The position numbers and the translations under genes were made by a program. Below the pieces are notes generated by a model, which had not been told where the DNA came from, ran no database searches, and saw nothing but the letters and a program-made list of their open reading frames with translations. A stretch of 64,000 nucleotides of DNA from assembly GCA_963747985.1 (NCBI GenBank), contig CAVVHG010000009.1:62001-126000 (forward strand), written 5' to 3'. Shown in pieces: positions 1-8,720 of this stretch; the first letter of the stretch is position 1; every line of letters begins with the position of its first letter. The DNA comes from JACADW01 sp963747985 (GTDB taxonomy: Bacteria > Acidobacteriota > UBA6911).

Positions 1-755
1 GCCGCGTCCGTCAACGGCGATCCGGGGGCGTCCTTGCCAAGCCCGGTAGCGTTGATGACCAGCGATCCGGGCTTCAAGCCGGTCATGAGCCGGTCGGTTA
101 CCTCCGCTGCGGGCGTGTGGTGGTATTCGATCGGAAGATCGGCGCCGATCCGCTCGTGGAAACGGCGGATATCTTCCAGCCGCGGAAGACTGCGGTTGGT
201 GACGATCAGCCGCGAAGGCCGGTTGTCCCCGTGCGACCGCTGGAGCATGTACCATGTGACGGCGATCGCCGACCCGCCGGCGCCGAGCACGAGCGCCTCG
301 GCACCCGTCCTCTCCCAATGTCGCTCGGGCAGGAAGGCTTCCAGGGCCAATCCGCTGGTGATCGGGTCCTTGGCGTGCCCTACAAGAGTGCCCTCGTGTT
401 TGGAGATGCTGCTGATTTCGCCCATCAGCTCGGCAAATTCGTCGAGCCGGTCGAACTGGTCGCGGCAGGCCCTGAGCAGGTCGAGTTTGTGCGTGGTAAC
501 CAGCGCCCCGAGCGAAAGCGGATCGTGCTTCATGAACGCCACTGCCCGGCGGTAGTTTTCCGGCTCGTCGTGCCAACGGAAATCCATGCCCTGCATCACG
601 ACGTCGCCCAACCCGAGGTACTCGGCCCACCGCGGGAAGACCTTCATGATCGACGACTGCTGAGTCGTGACGCCGATGAAGTACATGGTCGGCTTCTCGG
701 CCGGTGGAAAGGGCTTGTCTGGGGTCAAGGGCGGTCGAATGATAGAATCGGTCAC
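1..755 (-). CDS. Shikimate-dehydrogenase-like oxidoreductase, partial (C-terminus beyond window)
   Basis: 251 codons are visible and no stop is reached, so the gene runs off the left edge. A Rossmann motif GAGGSA lies at residues 159-164 and an AroE-like 'VINATGLG' at 233-240. Two catalytic residues of shikimate/quinate dehydrogenases can be matched: Lys90 in 'VTTHK' and Asp130 in 'AKDPITSG'. The N-terminal shikimate-binding Ser-x-Ser motif is not conventional ('TQQSSIM'), so the substrate may not be shikimate. The GTG start overlaps the stop of the FGGY kinase by 4 bp (GTGA), which makes this the last visible gene of a sugar-catabolic operon. I infer an NAD(P)-dependent dehydrogenase acting on a polyhydroxylated acid or keto-sugar. 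The family is fairly sure and the substrate unknown. Confidence 0.75.
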   Translation of the reverse strand, partial: MTDSIIRPPLTPDKPFPPAEKPTMYFIGVTTQQSSIMKVFPRWAEYLGLGDVVMQGMDFRWHDEPENYRRAVAFMKHDPLSLGALVTTHKLDLLRACRDQFDRLDEFAELMGEISSISKHEGTLVGHAKDPITSGLALEAFLPERHWERTGAEALVLGAGGSAIAVTWYMLQRSHGDNRPSRLIVTNRSLPRLEDIRRFHERIGADLPIEYHHTPAAEVTDRLMTGLKPGSLVINATGLGKDAPGSPLTDA

Positions 756-2284
756 TGCGGGCCTCCCATTTCCGGGTCGGACCACTTCTGCATCGCATCG
801 AGGAGACGACGGTAACGGTCCACCCGCATGCGGTAGTATGCCGCAAAGGCCGGTTCGGGCCGCACCGCGTCGTCCGTACGGATCCACCGCCGGGCTGCGT
901 CATCCAGGTCGCCGATCAGCCCCACCCCGTAACCGGCCAGGAGCGCCGCCCCGAGCGGCGCCCCTTCGCGTCTCGTTACACGAACGACAGGGATCTGCAG
1001 TGCGTCGGCCTTGATCCGGTTCCACAGGGCGCTCCGCTGCCCGCCGCCTGTGACGCGCACCTCGCGGATGGCCAACTCGGGATTGAGTGTCTCGAGCACG
1101 TCGCGGTAAAGACAGTATTCCAGGGCCACGCCCTCCAGGACGGCCCGATAAAGGTCCGCGGTGGAATGTGACCAGCAGAGGCCCGCCCAGCATCCGCGCA
1201 AGTGCGGCTGACTGGGAGTGACCCGGCCGCCCATGTGAGGCAGGAACATCGGGTCGTCAGCACCGGGAAGGATCCTGCCGGCGAGACGGTTCAGCCGGGA
1301 AATCGAGCCTGAGGAAATCATTCTTGCTGTGGCAATGTTAGCCGCGAACCACTCGACGTTCATCCCACCGCCGTTGATATACGCATAGGGATGCCAAAGT
1401 CCCGGCGTGGCGGACCTTCCCCAGCCCAGAACGCCGTGCGCGACGTCGGCGCGGAACTCGGTGGTCGTGGCGGCAAACACCGACGCCGTACCGGCCACGT
1501 CGACGCACACGCCTTCCCTCGTTGCGCCGCAGGCGAGAAACGAGGCGGCCGTGTCGCCGCAGCCTGCCACAACGGGGGTGCCGGCCTTGAGCCGGCAGCG
1601 CGCCGCCACCCGGGATGAGACCCGCCCGACAACCGCGTGCGGCTCGACGATCCGCGGCAGCTTGGCCTCCGAGACGCCGAAGGTCCGGCACAGACCTGCG
1701 TCCCATCGGCCGCGGACATTGTCGGCGAAGCCGCTGAAGTGCAGATAACTCGTGTCGACGAACGCCTCCGCGGCCGGCAGTTCACACAACCGCATCGCAG
1801 CATACCCGCCGGGCTGGACGAACGCGGCAATACGGCGGTAAACCGCCGGATGCCGGGATTTCCACCAGAGGATCTTCGGGCCGTGGTTGAAGCTCGGCGG
1901 CCCGCCTGTCTTGCGGATGATCTCTTCGCCGGCCGTGCTTCTCATCAGGGCTATCTCCGCGGAGCAGCGCGTGTCGAGCCACGAATCGTATGGAGTGACA
2001 TGCCTGCCGTCTGCGCCGATCCCGAGGATGCCTGCCATCTGCCCGTCGATCCCGATTGCGGCCAGCCGGGCGGGATCGATCCTTGCCGCCGCGAGGCAGG
2101 CCCGGATGCAGCGGCATGCCGCCCGGAACTGATACTCGGGATCTTCTTCGACTGCGCCGTGGGCAGGCCGATGCAACCGCGATTTACAGAACGCACTCCC
2201 GCGCAGTCGGCCGTGGATGTCCACGAGCACGGCCTTGGTGCCCTGCGTGCCGATGTCTATTCCGAGGAGATGATCGGGGTTCAT
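752..2284 (-). CDS. FGGY-family carbohydrate kinase (xylulokinase-like)
   Basis: A 510-residue ATP-dependent sugar kinase, about the usual length for xylulokinases. The N-terminal phosphate motif 'GIDIGTQGTKAVL' is at residues 8-20. 'GIDGQMAG' and 'DSWLDTRC' match the sugar-binding stretch of the first FGGY domain. 'AGCGDTAAS' carries the catalytic Asp, and 'VTGGGQRSALWNRIKAD' is the C-terminal nucleotide-binding motif. I chose the ATG at 2282-2284; the frame stays open upstream, but that part lies inside the dehydrogenase gene in another frame. Its ATG overlaps the stop of that gene by 4 bp (ATGA), indicating translational coupling. Xylulose, ribulose or another ketose could be the substrate; sequence alone does not decide. 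Confidence 0.9.
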   Translation of the reverse strand: MNPDHLLGIDIGTQGTKAVLVDIHGRLRGSAFCKSRLHRPAHGAVEEDPEYQFRAACRCIRACLAAARIDPARLAAIGIDGQMAGILGIGADGRHVTPYDSWLDTRCSAEIALMRSTAGEEIIRKTGGPPSFNHGPKILWWKSRHPAVYRRIAAFVQPGGYAAMRLCELPAAEAFVDTSYLHFSGFADNVRGRWDAGLCRTFGVSEAKLPRIVEPHAVVGRVSSRVAARCRLKAGTPVVAGCGDTAASFLACGATREGVCVDVAGTASVFAATTTEFRADVAHGVLGWGRSATPGLWHPYAYINGGGMNVEWFAANIATARMISSGSISRLNRLAGRILPGADDPMFLPHMGGRVTPSQPHLRGCWAGLCWSHSTADLYRAVLEGVALEYCLYRDVLETLNPELAIREVRVTGGGQRSALWNRIKADALQIPVVRVTRREGAPLGAALLAGYGVGLIGDLDDAARRWIRTDDAVRPEPAFAAYYRMRVDRYRRLLDAMQKWSDPEMGGPQ

Positions 2285-3351
2285 GCTCCGTCTGCCAGGA
2301 GTAGGATCTTGCCCGCCGCGCCCGCCAGCGCTGTGCGGTAGGCGGCGTCGAGCTCGCCGAGCGAATAGACGTTCGAAACGACGGCCGTGAGATCGATCCG
2401 TTTGCCGGCGATCAGACGCAGGGCCGTCCGATAATCGAGCGCCGATCCGCCGGTCGAGCCGGTGACGAGGAAGTTGCCGTAGTGAATGGCGTTGGTGTCC
2501 AGGGGCACGCTCCCGCCGCCCCGCGGCAAGGCCCCGAACAGGCACAACCGGCCGTACGGCGCCAGGAGCCCCACGGCCTGCGACTGGACTTCGGGGACGG
2601 GACAGGCCGTGATGATCACATCCGCACCGTTTCCCCCGGTCTCGCGGCGGATCCGCTCGCGCACATCATCCTGTTGGGGATTGATGGTCACGTCAGAGCC
2701 GAGCTCCCGGGCGCGACGGAGGCGGTCGTCGAGCGGATCGATGATGATCAGCCTGGCGGCACCGCTGATCCGCGCGAGCATCAGGTGCATCAGGCCGATC
2801 GGCCCGGCACCGAAAATCGCCACCGTATCCCCGAGGGCGATCCGCGAGACCCGGATCCCGTTTACGACGCAGGAAAAGGGCTCCAGCAGCGCGGCTTCGC
2901 GATCGGATACCTCCGCGGGAAGCGGCATGACATTGCCTTGAGCCACGAAACGGCCGGTGATTTCGACGAAGACGGTATGAGCTCCGTCGCGGTCGATGCC
3001 GAAGGCTGTGTACTGGGGACAGTAGTTGGCCTGGCCACGGATGCAGGCGTCGCACTGCCCGCAGCCTGCGTTCGGGATTACACCGACGCGCTGCCCGATA
3101 CTATAGCCGGTCACGTCGGCTCCTGCGCGCTCGATCGTTCCGATGAATTCGTGGCCCAGGACGATGCGCTGGCCGTCGGTCAGCTTGCGGTGGCCATTGC
3201 GGACGATCTTCACGTCTGTGCCGCAGATCGAGGCTGCTCGTACCCGCAGCAACAGGCCGTCGCGGCCGATCCGGGGAATCGGGACCTCGCGAATGGAGAA
3301 CGCGCCCCCCTGCTGGTAGGTGGCGGCGAGCATCGCGCCGTTCGTGCTCAT
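2281..3351 (-). CDS. Zinc-dependent medium-chain alcohol/polyol dehydrogenase
   Basis: 356 residues, the usual size of sorbitol and threonine dehydrogenases of the MDR superfamily. Catalytic zinc ligands are Cys43 in 'SICGTD' and His67-Glu68 in 'LGHEF'. Structural zinc ligands are Cys97, Cys100, Cys103 and Cys111. The NAD-binding motif 'GAGPIG' lies in the middle of the protein and is followed by an acidic residue in 'IIIDPLDD', which favours NAD over NADP. It overlaps the genes on both sides by 4 bp. In this operon it probably oxidises a sugar alcohol or sugar hydroxyl to the ketone later phosphorylated by the FGGY kinase; that order of steps is inference. Confidence 0.9.
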   Translation of the reverse strand: MSTNGAMLAATYQQGGAFSIREVPIPRIGRDGLLLRVRAASICGTDVKIVRNGHRKLTDGQRIVLGHEFIGTIERAGADVTGYSIGQRVGVIPNAGCGQCDACIRGQANYCPQYTAFGIDRDGAHTVFVEITGRFVAQGNVMPLPAEVSDREAALLEPFSCVVNGIRVSRIALGDTVAIFGAGPIGLMHLMLARISGAARLIIIDPLDDRLRRARELGSDVTINPQQDDVRERIRRETGGNGADVIITACPVPEVQSQAVGLLAPYGRLCLFGALPRGGGSVPLDTNAIHYGNFLVTGSTGGSALDYRTALRLIAGKRIDLTAVVSNVYSLGELDAAYRTALAGAAGKILLLADGA

Positions 3352-4394
3352 ATCTCGGCTGCTCCTTCCTCGTCCAAACGGACGGGCCGGCGTTCCCGGA
3401 TCGATCGGTTTCCGGCGTTCACAACCTCGACGGCAGCCTTCCCGTCGATTCCTCCGGCTCGCGGCGGGTGGTCCTCCCGGATGCAGCGTGCGAAGTCTTC
3501 ATCCTCGGCCCGGTACGCGTCCTGGAACAGGTCGGTCCAGCTCCGCACGATCGGCGTCGTGCTGCCGGCCGTGCTGTGGGTGGTCACCGCCGCGGAGGCC
3601 AGGCTGCCCACGGCGATGAGGCCGCTCTCCCCGAGGATCTCGCAGCGGGCGTCGTAGCCGTAGCGGACGCCCTGCGCACCGCAGATCGAGCCCTGCACGC
3701 CGTTCTTCATCCGCGCGGAAAGCACGACGTTGTCGTAAAAGTCGGGATGGCTCTGCCGGGCGTCGGGCGATCGATAGTTGCCGGCGATGGCATACACCTC
3801 TTCGAACTCGCTGCCGCTGAACCACCGCAGCGTGTCGATGTCGTGGCTGTTGACCTCCGACAGGGGGCCGTTGCTCTGGCGGATGTCGTACATCCAGGGC
3901 TTTGGAATCGACGGACCGAAGGTCAGCGACTTCACGAGCACGACCCGCCCGATCTCGCCGGCGTCGATCCGCTGCCGGGCCGCCACGAATCCCGCGTCGA
4001 AACGGCGCATGAAACCGATCTGCAGCTTCACTCCCGCCTGGTCGACCGCCGCGAGCATCTCGTCGCATTGATGCGCGTTCATAGCCATCGGCTTCTCGCA
4101 CAGGATGTGCTTGCCTGCCCGCGCGGCCGCCACCACGATGGAGCAGTGATGCTCGCTCGGTGTCGCCACCACGACGGCGTCGACTGCCGGATCGGCGAGA
4201 GCCTGACGATACTCGGTGTAGACCTGTTCCAGCCGCAGTTCCCGCCGCGCCGCCTGACGTGCCGGTTCGGCAGGCTCGACAATTGCGACGAGCGCGGCCT
4301 CGGGCACCCGGCCGAACGAGAAGTTGCGGGCATGAATCATCCCCGCCCTGCCCGTGCCGATCACACAAACTCCCAACAGCGACGGCTTTGCCAT
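3348..4394 (-). CDS. Gfo/Idh/MocA-family oxidoreductase (inositol-2-dehydrogenase-like)
   Basis: 348 residues with an N-terminal Rossmann fold ('VIGTGRAG' at 11-18) and the family hallmark 'CEKPMAMN' around 99-106, whose Lys is catalytic. The next part ('IGFMRRFD', 'NSHDIDTLRWFSG') matches the C-terminal substrate domain, and His-Asp-x-Asp-x-x of myo-inositol dehydrogenase-like enzymes is visible. I start at the ATG at 4392-4394, because the longer frame adds arginine-rich sequence without homology before the Rossmann fold. There is no signal peptide, so it is cytoplasmic. The stop overlaps the next start (ATGA). Likely reaction: NAD-dependent oxidation of a cyclitol or sugar at a secondary hydroxyl. 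Confidence 0.88.
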   Translation of the reverse strand: MAKPSLLGVCVIGTGRAGMIHARNFSFGRVPEAALVAIVEPAEPARQAARRELRLEQVYTEYRQALADPAVDAVVVATPSEHHCSIVVAAARAGKHILCEKPMAMNAHQCDEMLAAVDQAGVKLQIGFMRRFDAGFVAARQRIDAGEIGRVVLVKSLTFGPSIPKPWMYDIRQSNGPLSEVNSHDIDTLRWFSGSEFEEVYAIAGNYRSPDARQSHPDFYDNVVLSARMKNGVQGSICGAQGVRYGYDARCEILGESGLIAVGSLASAAVTTHSTAGSTTPIVRSWTDLFQDAYRAEDEDFARCIREDHPPRAGGIDGKAAVEVVNAGNRSIRERRPVRLDEEGAAEI

Positions 4395-4471
4395 TGATCT
4401 CCACTCGACAATTGCCGGTGAATCGGCGAGTCTTCCGCGGATTATAGTTTCTTTGAACCTGAAAGCAATTG

Positions 4472-5146
4472 TCAGCTGGGGACGCTGCCGCGGACACGAC
4501 GCGCCGTCTCGACAGACTGCCGCGCATTCCCGGCGATCTTTTGCCACTGCCGCTGACGAACCAATTCGCGCGGCGCGATCCACGAGCCGCCGACCGCGGC
4601 GATCAGCGGATCGGCAAGATACCGTTCAGCGTTTTGCGCGTCCAGTCCCCCCAGCGGGATGAACCGCAGGTTCAGATGCGCATACGGGGCCGCCATGCTC
4701 TTCAGATACGGCAGCCCGCCCGCCGGCTCGGCGGGAAAGAACTTCAGCACCCTGCATTCCTGCTCCAGCGCCTGCTCGATGTCGGACGGTGTGAGCACCC
4801 CAGGCGCAAACGGCAGGCCGGACTGCTGCGCGGCCTGCACGACGCGCGGATTCATTCCCGGTGCAACGCCGAACGCCGCACCTGCCGCGGTCACATCCGC
4901 AACCTGCGAAGCAGTCAGAATTGTGCCGACACCAGCCAGGATCCGAGGAACCTCCGACTTGATCCGTTGCAGGGCGGCGATCGCCGCCGGCGTGCGCAAG
5001 GTCAACTCCATGCAGTCCACACCACCCTCGAGCAGCGCGTGGGCAAGCGGCACGGCGTCTGCGGCATCGTCAATTGTCAGCACGGCGACAACACCGGTCT
5101 GTTTCACCCGGGCCAGCAGGTCTTCCGGGAATGGATCATATTTCAT
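4472..5146 (-). CDS. eda: KDPG/KHG-type 2-keto-3-deoxy-(phospho)sugar-acid aldolase
   Basis: A class I aldolase of 224 residues, close to E. coli Eda. The Schiff-base Lys is Lys135 in 'RVLKFFPAE' and the catalytic Glu is Glu47 in 'CMELTLRTP'. 'AGVGTIL' and 'FIPLGGL' are phosphate- and carboxylate-binding loops. The ATG at 5144-5146 follows a strong GAGGAGG Shine-Dalgarno; a longer frame exists but lacks this. It cleaves 2-keto-3-deoxy-6-phosphogluconate or a relative to pyruvate and a triose phosphate. Its place 77 bp before the dehydrogenase-kinase string makes it the likely carbon-splitting step of that pathway, although no dehydratase is visible in the operon. Confidence 0.9.
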   Translation of the reverse strand: MKYDPFPEDLLARVKQTGVVAVLTIDDAADAVPLAHALLEGGVDCMELTLRTPAAIAALQRIKSEVPRILAGVGTILTASQVADVTAAGAAFGVAPGMNPRVVQAAQQSGLPFAPGVLTPSDIEQALEQECRVLKFFPAEPAGGLPYLKSMAAPYAHLNLRFIPLGGLDAQNAERYLADPLIAAVGGSWIAPRELVRQRQWQKIAGNARQSVETARRVRGSVPS

Positions 5147-5257
5147 GACGGGTCCTCCTCGACGGATTGTCAGATGCACCTGCGGGAGTGGCGTCGCTGG
5201 TCCTTCTGTCACATGCCTCTCGGACGCCTCGCCGCGAACCTTGGAGAAGATTTCCTG

Positions 5258-6754
5258 TTACTCCTGTACTCCTTCGGGAACAGGTTGCGGCCTCCGCTCC
5301 CTGGGGGGTGCCGCCCGGATCACTTTGGTGTTTCCGCCTTCTTCCAGCAGGATGTCCACCGCCTTATTCGTTTTCCACGATCCACCCGTGAAGTCAGGAA
5401 CATCGATCGAATTCGAACGGTTGGCGACCGACCACTCGCTCAAAGGCGCGATGGAGGTCCAGAGCGCCGCATCGTAAACGTCCTGGTCGAGAGGCAGTCC
5501 GTTGCGCAGGCAGTCGATCAGTCGCCAGTCTTCGAGAAAGTCCATGCCGCCATGGCCGCCCACCTGCTTCGCCATCTCTCCGACTCTCTTGATGATGGGA
5601 GGGGCGTACTTCTCTTCCAGCGCTTTGAATTCCTCATCCGAAATCCAGTCGCGGTGACCGATAGCGATCCTTGGAGGGAGCGGATATTTCAGTGCGGAAG
5701 CCTTGGTGCCGCTGACCTTGTGGATCCTGGAATAGACATTGGGCGAGGTGACGTCGTGCTGCAACATGATCGTCCGTCCCTTGTTGGTCCGGATCGTCGT
5801 GGTGGTCATGTTGCCTCTGTACGGCTGGTCAACGAATTCTTTGTAGAAATCGTCCGTCGCCGCCCGCTTCCTGGCCGTCTCGTTCATCTGGAAATCGCGG
5901 CTCATGACGGAGACCAGGTACTCCATCCGGTCGCCCCGGTTGATATCCATGACCTGGCAGATCGGGCCGAGACCGTGTGTCGGATACAGATTGCCGCGCC
6001 GGTTTTCGTTCTCTCTCAGGCGCCACATGTTCCAATAGGCGTTCTTGTTGAAGTTGCTCTCGAGCAGGGTATGGATGTACGCGCCTTCACCGTGCACGAT
6101 ATCGCCGAAGAAGCCCTGCCGCGCCATGTTCAGAGTCAGCAGTTCGAAGAAGTCATAGCAGCAGTTTTCCATCATCTGGCAGTGCTTCCGCGTCTTCTCG
6201 GAGGTCTCTACCAGTTGCCAGCATTCTTCGAGCGTGTCGGCTGCGGGGACTTCAATCGCAACATGCTTGCCGTGCTCCATGGCGTAAACCGCCATCGGCG
6301 CGTGTAGATTCCAGGGCGTACAGATGTAGACCAGATCGATATCGTCCCGGTCGCAGAGTTTCTTCCAGGCCTCGGCATCGCCCGTGTAGAGGGCGGGATT
6401 GAACCCTGCAAATTCAATCCCCTTTCGGGCCTTCTCCGCTTCCTCGGGGACCAGGTCGCAGAGCGCCTTGATCTCAACTCCTTCCAGGAGACTCATGTTC
6501 CTGGCGTGACCCGGCCCCCGGCTGCCAAGACCGATAAACCCGACCCGAACGGTGTCGATCCGCGCAGCCCGATAGCCGGACATGTTGAATCGCTGCGCGT
6601 GCTGCTTTTGTGATTGTTGTTTGATGCGATCCGGAACGGCTTGTTCTGTGCCCTTCGGACGCCCGGCCAGGATATTTGCACCGGCCAGGCCGGCGCCGGC
6701 TATACCGGCGCCCGATGCGCCCAAGAACGCTCTGCGATTGTACTTCCTGCTCAC
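5258..6754 (-). CDS. Tat-exported Gfo/Idh/MocA protein, GH109-like (alpha-N-acetylgalactosaminidase family)
   Basis: About 498 residues. The N-terminus has a twin-arginine signal ('RRAFLGASGAGIAGAGLAG'), followed by a NAD-binding fold with 'GFIGLGSRGPGHARN' and 'DDIDLVYICTPWNLH'. The stretch around 'MMENCCYD' and the 'PTHGLGPICQ' region are typical of GH109 enzymes, which use tightly bound NAD and an oxidation-elimination mechanism to cleave glycosides. The GTG at 6752-6754 sits six bases after AAGGAG and is preferred to an upstream TTG in the same frame. Same strand as eda, 111 bp upstream, so it probably heads the catabolic operon. GH109 activity is inferred from motifs; other Gfo/Idh activities are possible. 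Confidence 0.82.
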   Translation of the reverse strand: MSRKYNRRAFLGASGAGIAGAGLAGANILAGRPKGTEQAVPDRIKQQSQKQHAQRFNMSGYRAARIDTVRVGFIGLGSRGPGHARNMSLLEGVEIKALCDLVPEEAEKARKGIEFAGFNPALYTGDAEAWKKLCDRDDIDLVYICTPWNLHAPMAVYAMEHGKHVAIEVPAADTLEECWQLVETSEKTRKHCQMMENCCYDFFELLTLNMARQGFFGDIVHGEGAYIHTLLESNFNKNAYWNMWRLRENENRRGNLYPTHGLGPICQVMDINRGDRMEYLVSVMSRDFQMNETARKRAATDDFYKEFVDQPYRGNMTTTTIRTNKGRTIMLQHDVTSPNVYSRIHKVSGTKASALKYPLPPRIAIGHRDWISDEEFKALEEKYAPPIIKRVGEMAKQVGGHGGMDFLEDWRLIDCLRNGLPLDQDVYDAALWTSIAPLSEWSVANRSNSIDVPDFTGGSWKTNKAVDILLEEGGNTKVIRAAPPRERRPQPVPEGVQE

Positions 6755-7018
6755 TGGTGTCTCCTTCCCCAAAGGAGGTTTAGATTCCGAAGTGTCAGAC
6801 TCGGAGAAGCAGCATGGAATTTGTACGAGCTCCTGTGTGCTTCGACTGCCAGCCTCGAGGCAGGCCAGTTAAGCACAGAAATGAGCCCCTGTCTTGATGA
6901 AAACCGATTGCTCTCTCTGCACCTCCAGATACTGACGAAGTAAAACACTATCGACCAGGACCGAGTCTTCAGAAGCGACAGGGATCGGATCGCCCCGCTC
7001 CAAATACGTCGGCCTCAC

Positions 7019-8059
7019 CTAAGGAACAAGGGCTCTTCTGAGCGGCTCTATCCACCGGTCTTTGTCGATGTCATAAAGGATGAAATCGTCATCGAACTGC
7101 CAGTAGGTCCACGCCCAGCCCAATGACTCCGCAGTACGCGCGACGTAGGCTGTGTATCGAGCCCGGGATTCCATCGGGGCTTTGTCGTAGGCGCCGAACT
7201 CGCCGAGCAGGATGGGACGCCGGTGCTCGAGCGACCATTTCTGCGCCCGGGCGAAGTCGTTTTCCACCTTCTTTTTCTCTTCCTCGCTGCCCCACTTCAC
7301 TCCCGAGATATGGGCAGTCTCCTTCTCCCACAGCGCGCCCTGGTGGGTGAATACGTGCGGGTCGTAGTAGTGGACCGTCACAATGAGATTACGGTCCTCC
7401 TCCGGGAGCGCCAGTTCCTGGAGGTGGTCGATGCCGTTCCAGAACGGCGGGCCGACGATTACGGTGCGCCCGGGATTGGTGGCGCGGATAATTGCCAATG
7501 CCTCGCTCAGAAACTCGTTCCAGAGCTGCGGAGTCAGCTTTCCATTTGGTTCGTTCAGGATTTCGAATAGGACGGTATTGGGAGCCTGCTGGAAATGCGC
7601 GGCGATTTGCCTCCAATAGGCCAGGAACCGGGGTTTGAATCCCATCGGGTCCTTGGCAATGTCTTCGTAGTTGTGAAGGTCCAGGATAACCATGAGGTTG
7701 TTAGCCAAAGCATTCTTGACCGCCCAATCCAAAGTATCGAGCCAGGCATCCCCCAGTTTGTAGCTATTGTCGGCCGTTAAAAGCTGAAGAGCATGCAGGT
7801 TGATCCGAACGGTCTGGAAACCCCCGTCATGAATCAGCTTGAAATGCCGTTCCCTGAAGCGTCCCTTCTCGAAGTCTTTCCACAGGGGATCATACCCCAG
7901 GATATTCACCCCCCTGCCCAGGCGCTTGACCTGCTCAAACGGCTCGACCCCTTCACCCGCCGAGGCAGAGCTCGAGTAGCATGCCGGCAAGATCACCAGC
8001 AAAAGGGCTAACTTAGCCCATCGCAACTTGTCTTTCAGCATCGGTGCTTGTGCCTCCAT
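7019..8059 (-). CDS. Glycoside hydrolase family 5 lipoprotein (cellulase/mannanase superfamily)
   Basis: 346 residues. The N-terminus is a lipoprotein signal with lipobox 'LPAC' (Cys27 from the first ATG), so the enzyme is probably tethered to a membrane. The TIM-barrel shows 'VRINLHA' (84-90), the acid/base Glu170 in 'FEILNEPNG', 'VTVHYYDPHVFTH' and the nucleophile Glu287 in 'LLGEFGAYD', then 'WTYWQFDDDF'. These are the GH5 clan A hallmarks; the substrate (beta-glucan, mannan or other) cannot be told. A second in-frame ATG six codons downstream puts the signal peptide at the very N-terminus and has GGAGG about 11 bases upstream; it may be the true start. Confidence 0.88.
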   Translation of the reverse strand: MEAQAPMLKDKLRWAKLALLLVILPACYSSSASAGEGVEPFEQVKRLGRGVNILGYDPLWKDFEKGRFRERHFKLIHDGGFQTVRINLHALQLLTADNSYKLGDAWLDTLDWAVKNALANNLMVILDLHNYEDIAKDPMGFKPRFLAYWRQIAAHFQQAPNTVLFEILNEPNGKLTPQLWNEFLSEALAIIRATNPGRTVIVGPPFWNGIDHLQELALPEEDRNLIVTVHYYDPHVFTHQGALWEKETAHISGVKWGSEEEKKKVENDFARAQKWSLEHRRPILLGEFGAYDKAPMESRARYTAYVARTAESLGWAWTYWQFDDDFILYDIDKDRWIEPLRRALVP

Positions 8060-8239
8060 ACTTCGATGACCTTAACAGCGGCGCGTCGCAAGGGCAACAT
8101 TTTCAACCAGCGTGGAGTTATCAGGAGTCACGAATATGACGTCTTGCTAGAATCTTTTGCTCCTTTGCCAGTTACTGAGCGCACCCGTCAGTAGTCTGAG
8201 ACCATAGCGATTTGCAGGGGTCATGTCCTGACATGCCTC

Positions 8240-8520
8240 GTGGCCGGGCCCATGCTAGCACCGGAGGAAGAGGCATGCTCCACCGTGCGGAAATACGTGG
8301 TCAAGAGACCTCCGAGACCGAGAGGTTCCCAGGCTTGGAGTAGCTTTCTGAAGACCCACGCCAAGGGGACGTGGCGCTGAAACATTTCGGGCAGCACACG
8401 GTGGGCGTTCGTGTTATCTACGTTTTCGTGGTCATGGAGCTTCCGAGTCGAAAGGCGATCCACGTTCACCTAACCGGTCATCCGACGTCTTCCTCGAGCT
8501 ATCGGCGTCCATTCAAGTCG
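8240..8520 (+). pseudogene. Degraded DDE/integrase-core transposase remnant, frameshifted
   Basis: Two neighbouring frames together resemble an IS-encoded integrase-core protein. One frame (codon phase of 8294) reads 'STVRKYVVKRPPRPRGSQAW' followed by 'SSFLKTHA' and ends at a stop near 8378. The other frame continues with 'VRVIYVFVVMELPSRKAIHV' and 'HLTGHPTSS'. In intact family members the 'SQ-W-FL-NHA' block is followed directly by the first catalytic Asp block and then by 'LYVFVVME...HPTAEW'. Here a frameshift falls between them, the Asp block is lost, and the C-terminal half is missing. Endpoints are approximate. No terminal inverted repeats were identified. Confidence 0.6.
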
Positions 8521-8569
8521 ATGCGAGATCGAAACACGGTGACGGTGGCTGCGGTCTCCCAGCTTTCCT

Positions 8570-8720
8570 TTACTGGACTTTCACTTCGGCCTGCAACGTG
8601 AAGGTCAGCTTGGTCTCGGAGGGGATTTCGCCTTCCTTGATGGTGGCGGCGGAGAGAAGCAGCCCCTCCGCCGGCGCCAACTCCCGCGCCGATCAGCGCG
8701 CCCTCGCCGCCTGTGGTTCA
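8570..8720 (-). pseudogene. Fragment of a glycine-zipper surface protein (C-terminal end)
   Basis: Reading the minus strand, one frame gives a glycine zipper ('GALIGAGVGAGGGAAS'). A shifted frame gives 'AATIKEGEIPSETKLTFTLQ' ending at TAA 8570-8572. Intact glycine-zipper (YMGG-like) exported proteins join exactly such parts: zipper, then a short beta segment 'LTFTL'. The shift between them and the lack of an N-terminus mark a broken gene. Its upstream end runs into the first copy of the tandem repeat at 8698. Compare the similar broken gene at 9789-10171. Confidence 0.45.

Noticed and set aside
117..815. Plus-strand frame of 232 codons
   Set aside because: It is the antisense shadow of the shikimate-dehydrogenase-like gene, which has recognisable motifs.
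4469..6307. Plus-strand frame of 612 codons
   Set aside because: Runs antisense through two well-supported genes (aldolase and GH109-like); composition is that of a high-GC shadow frame.
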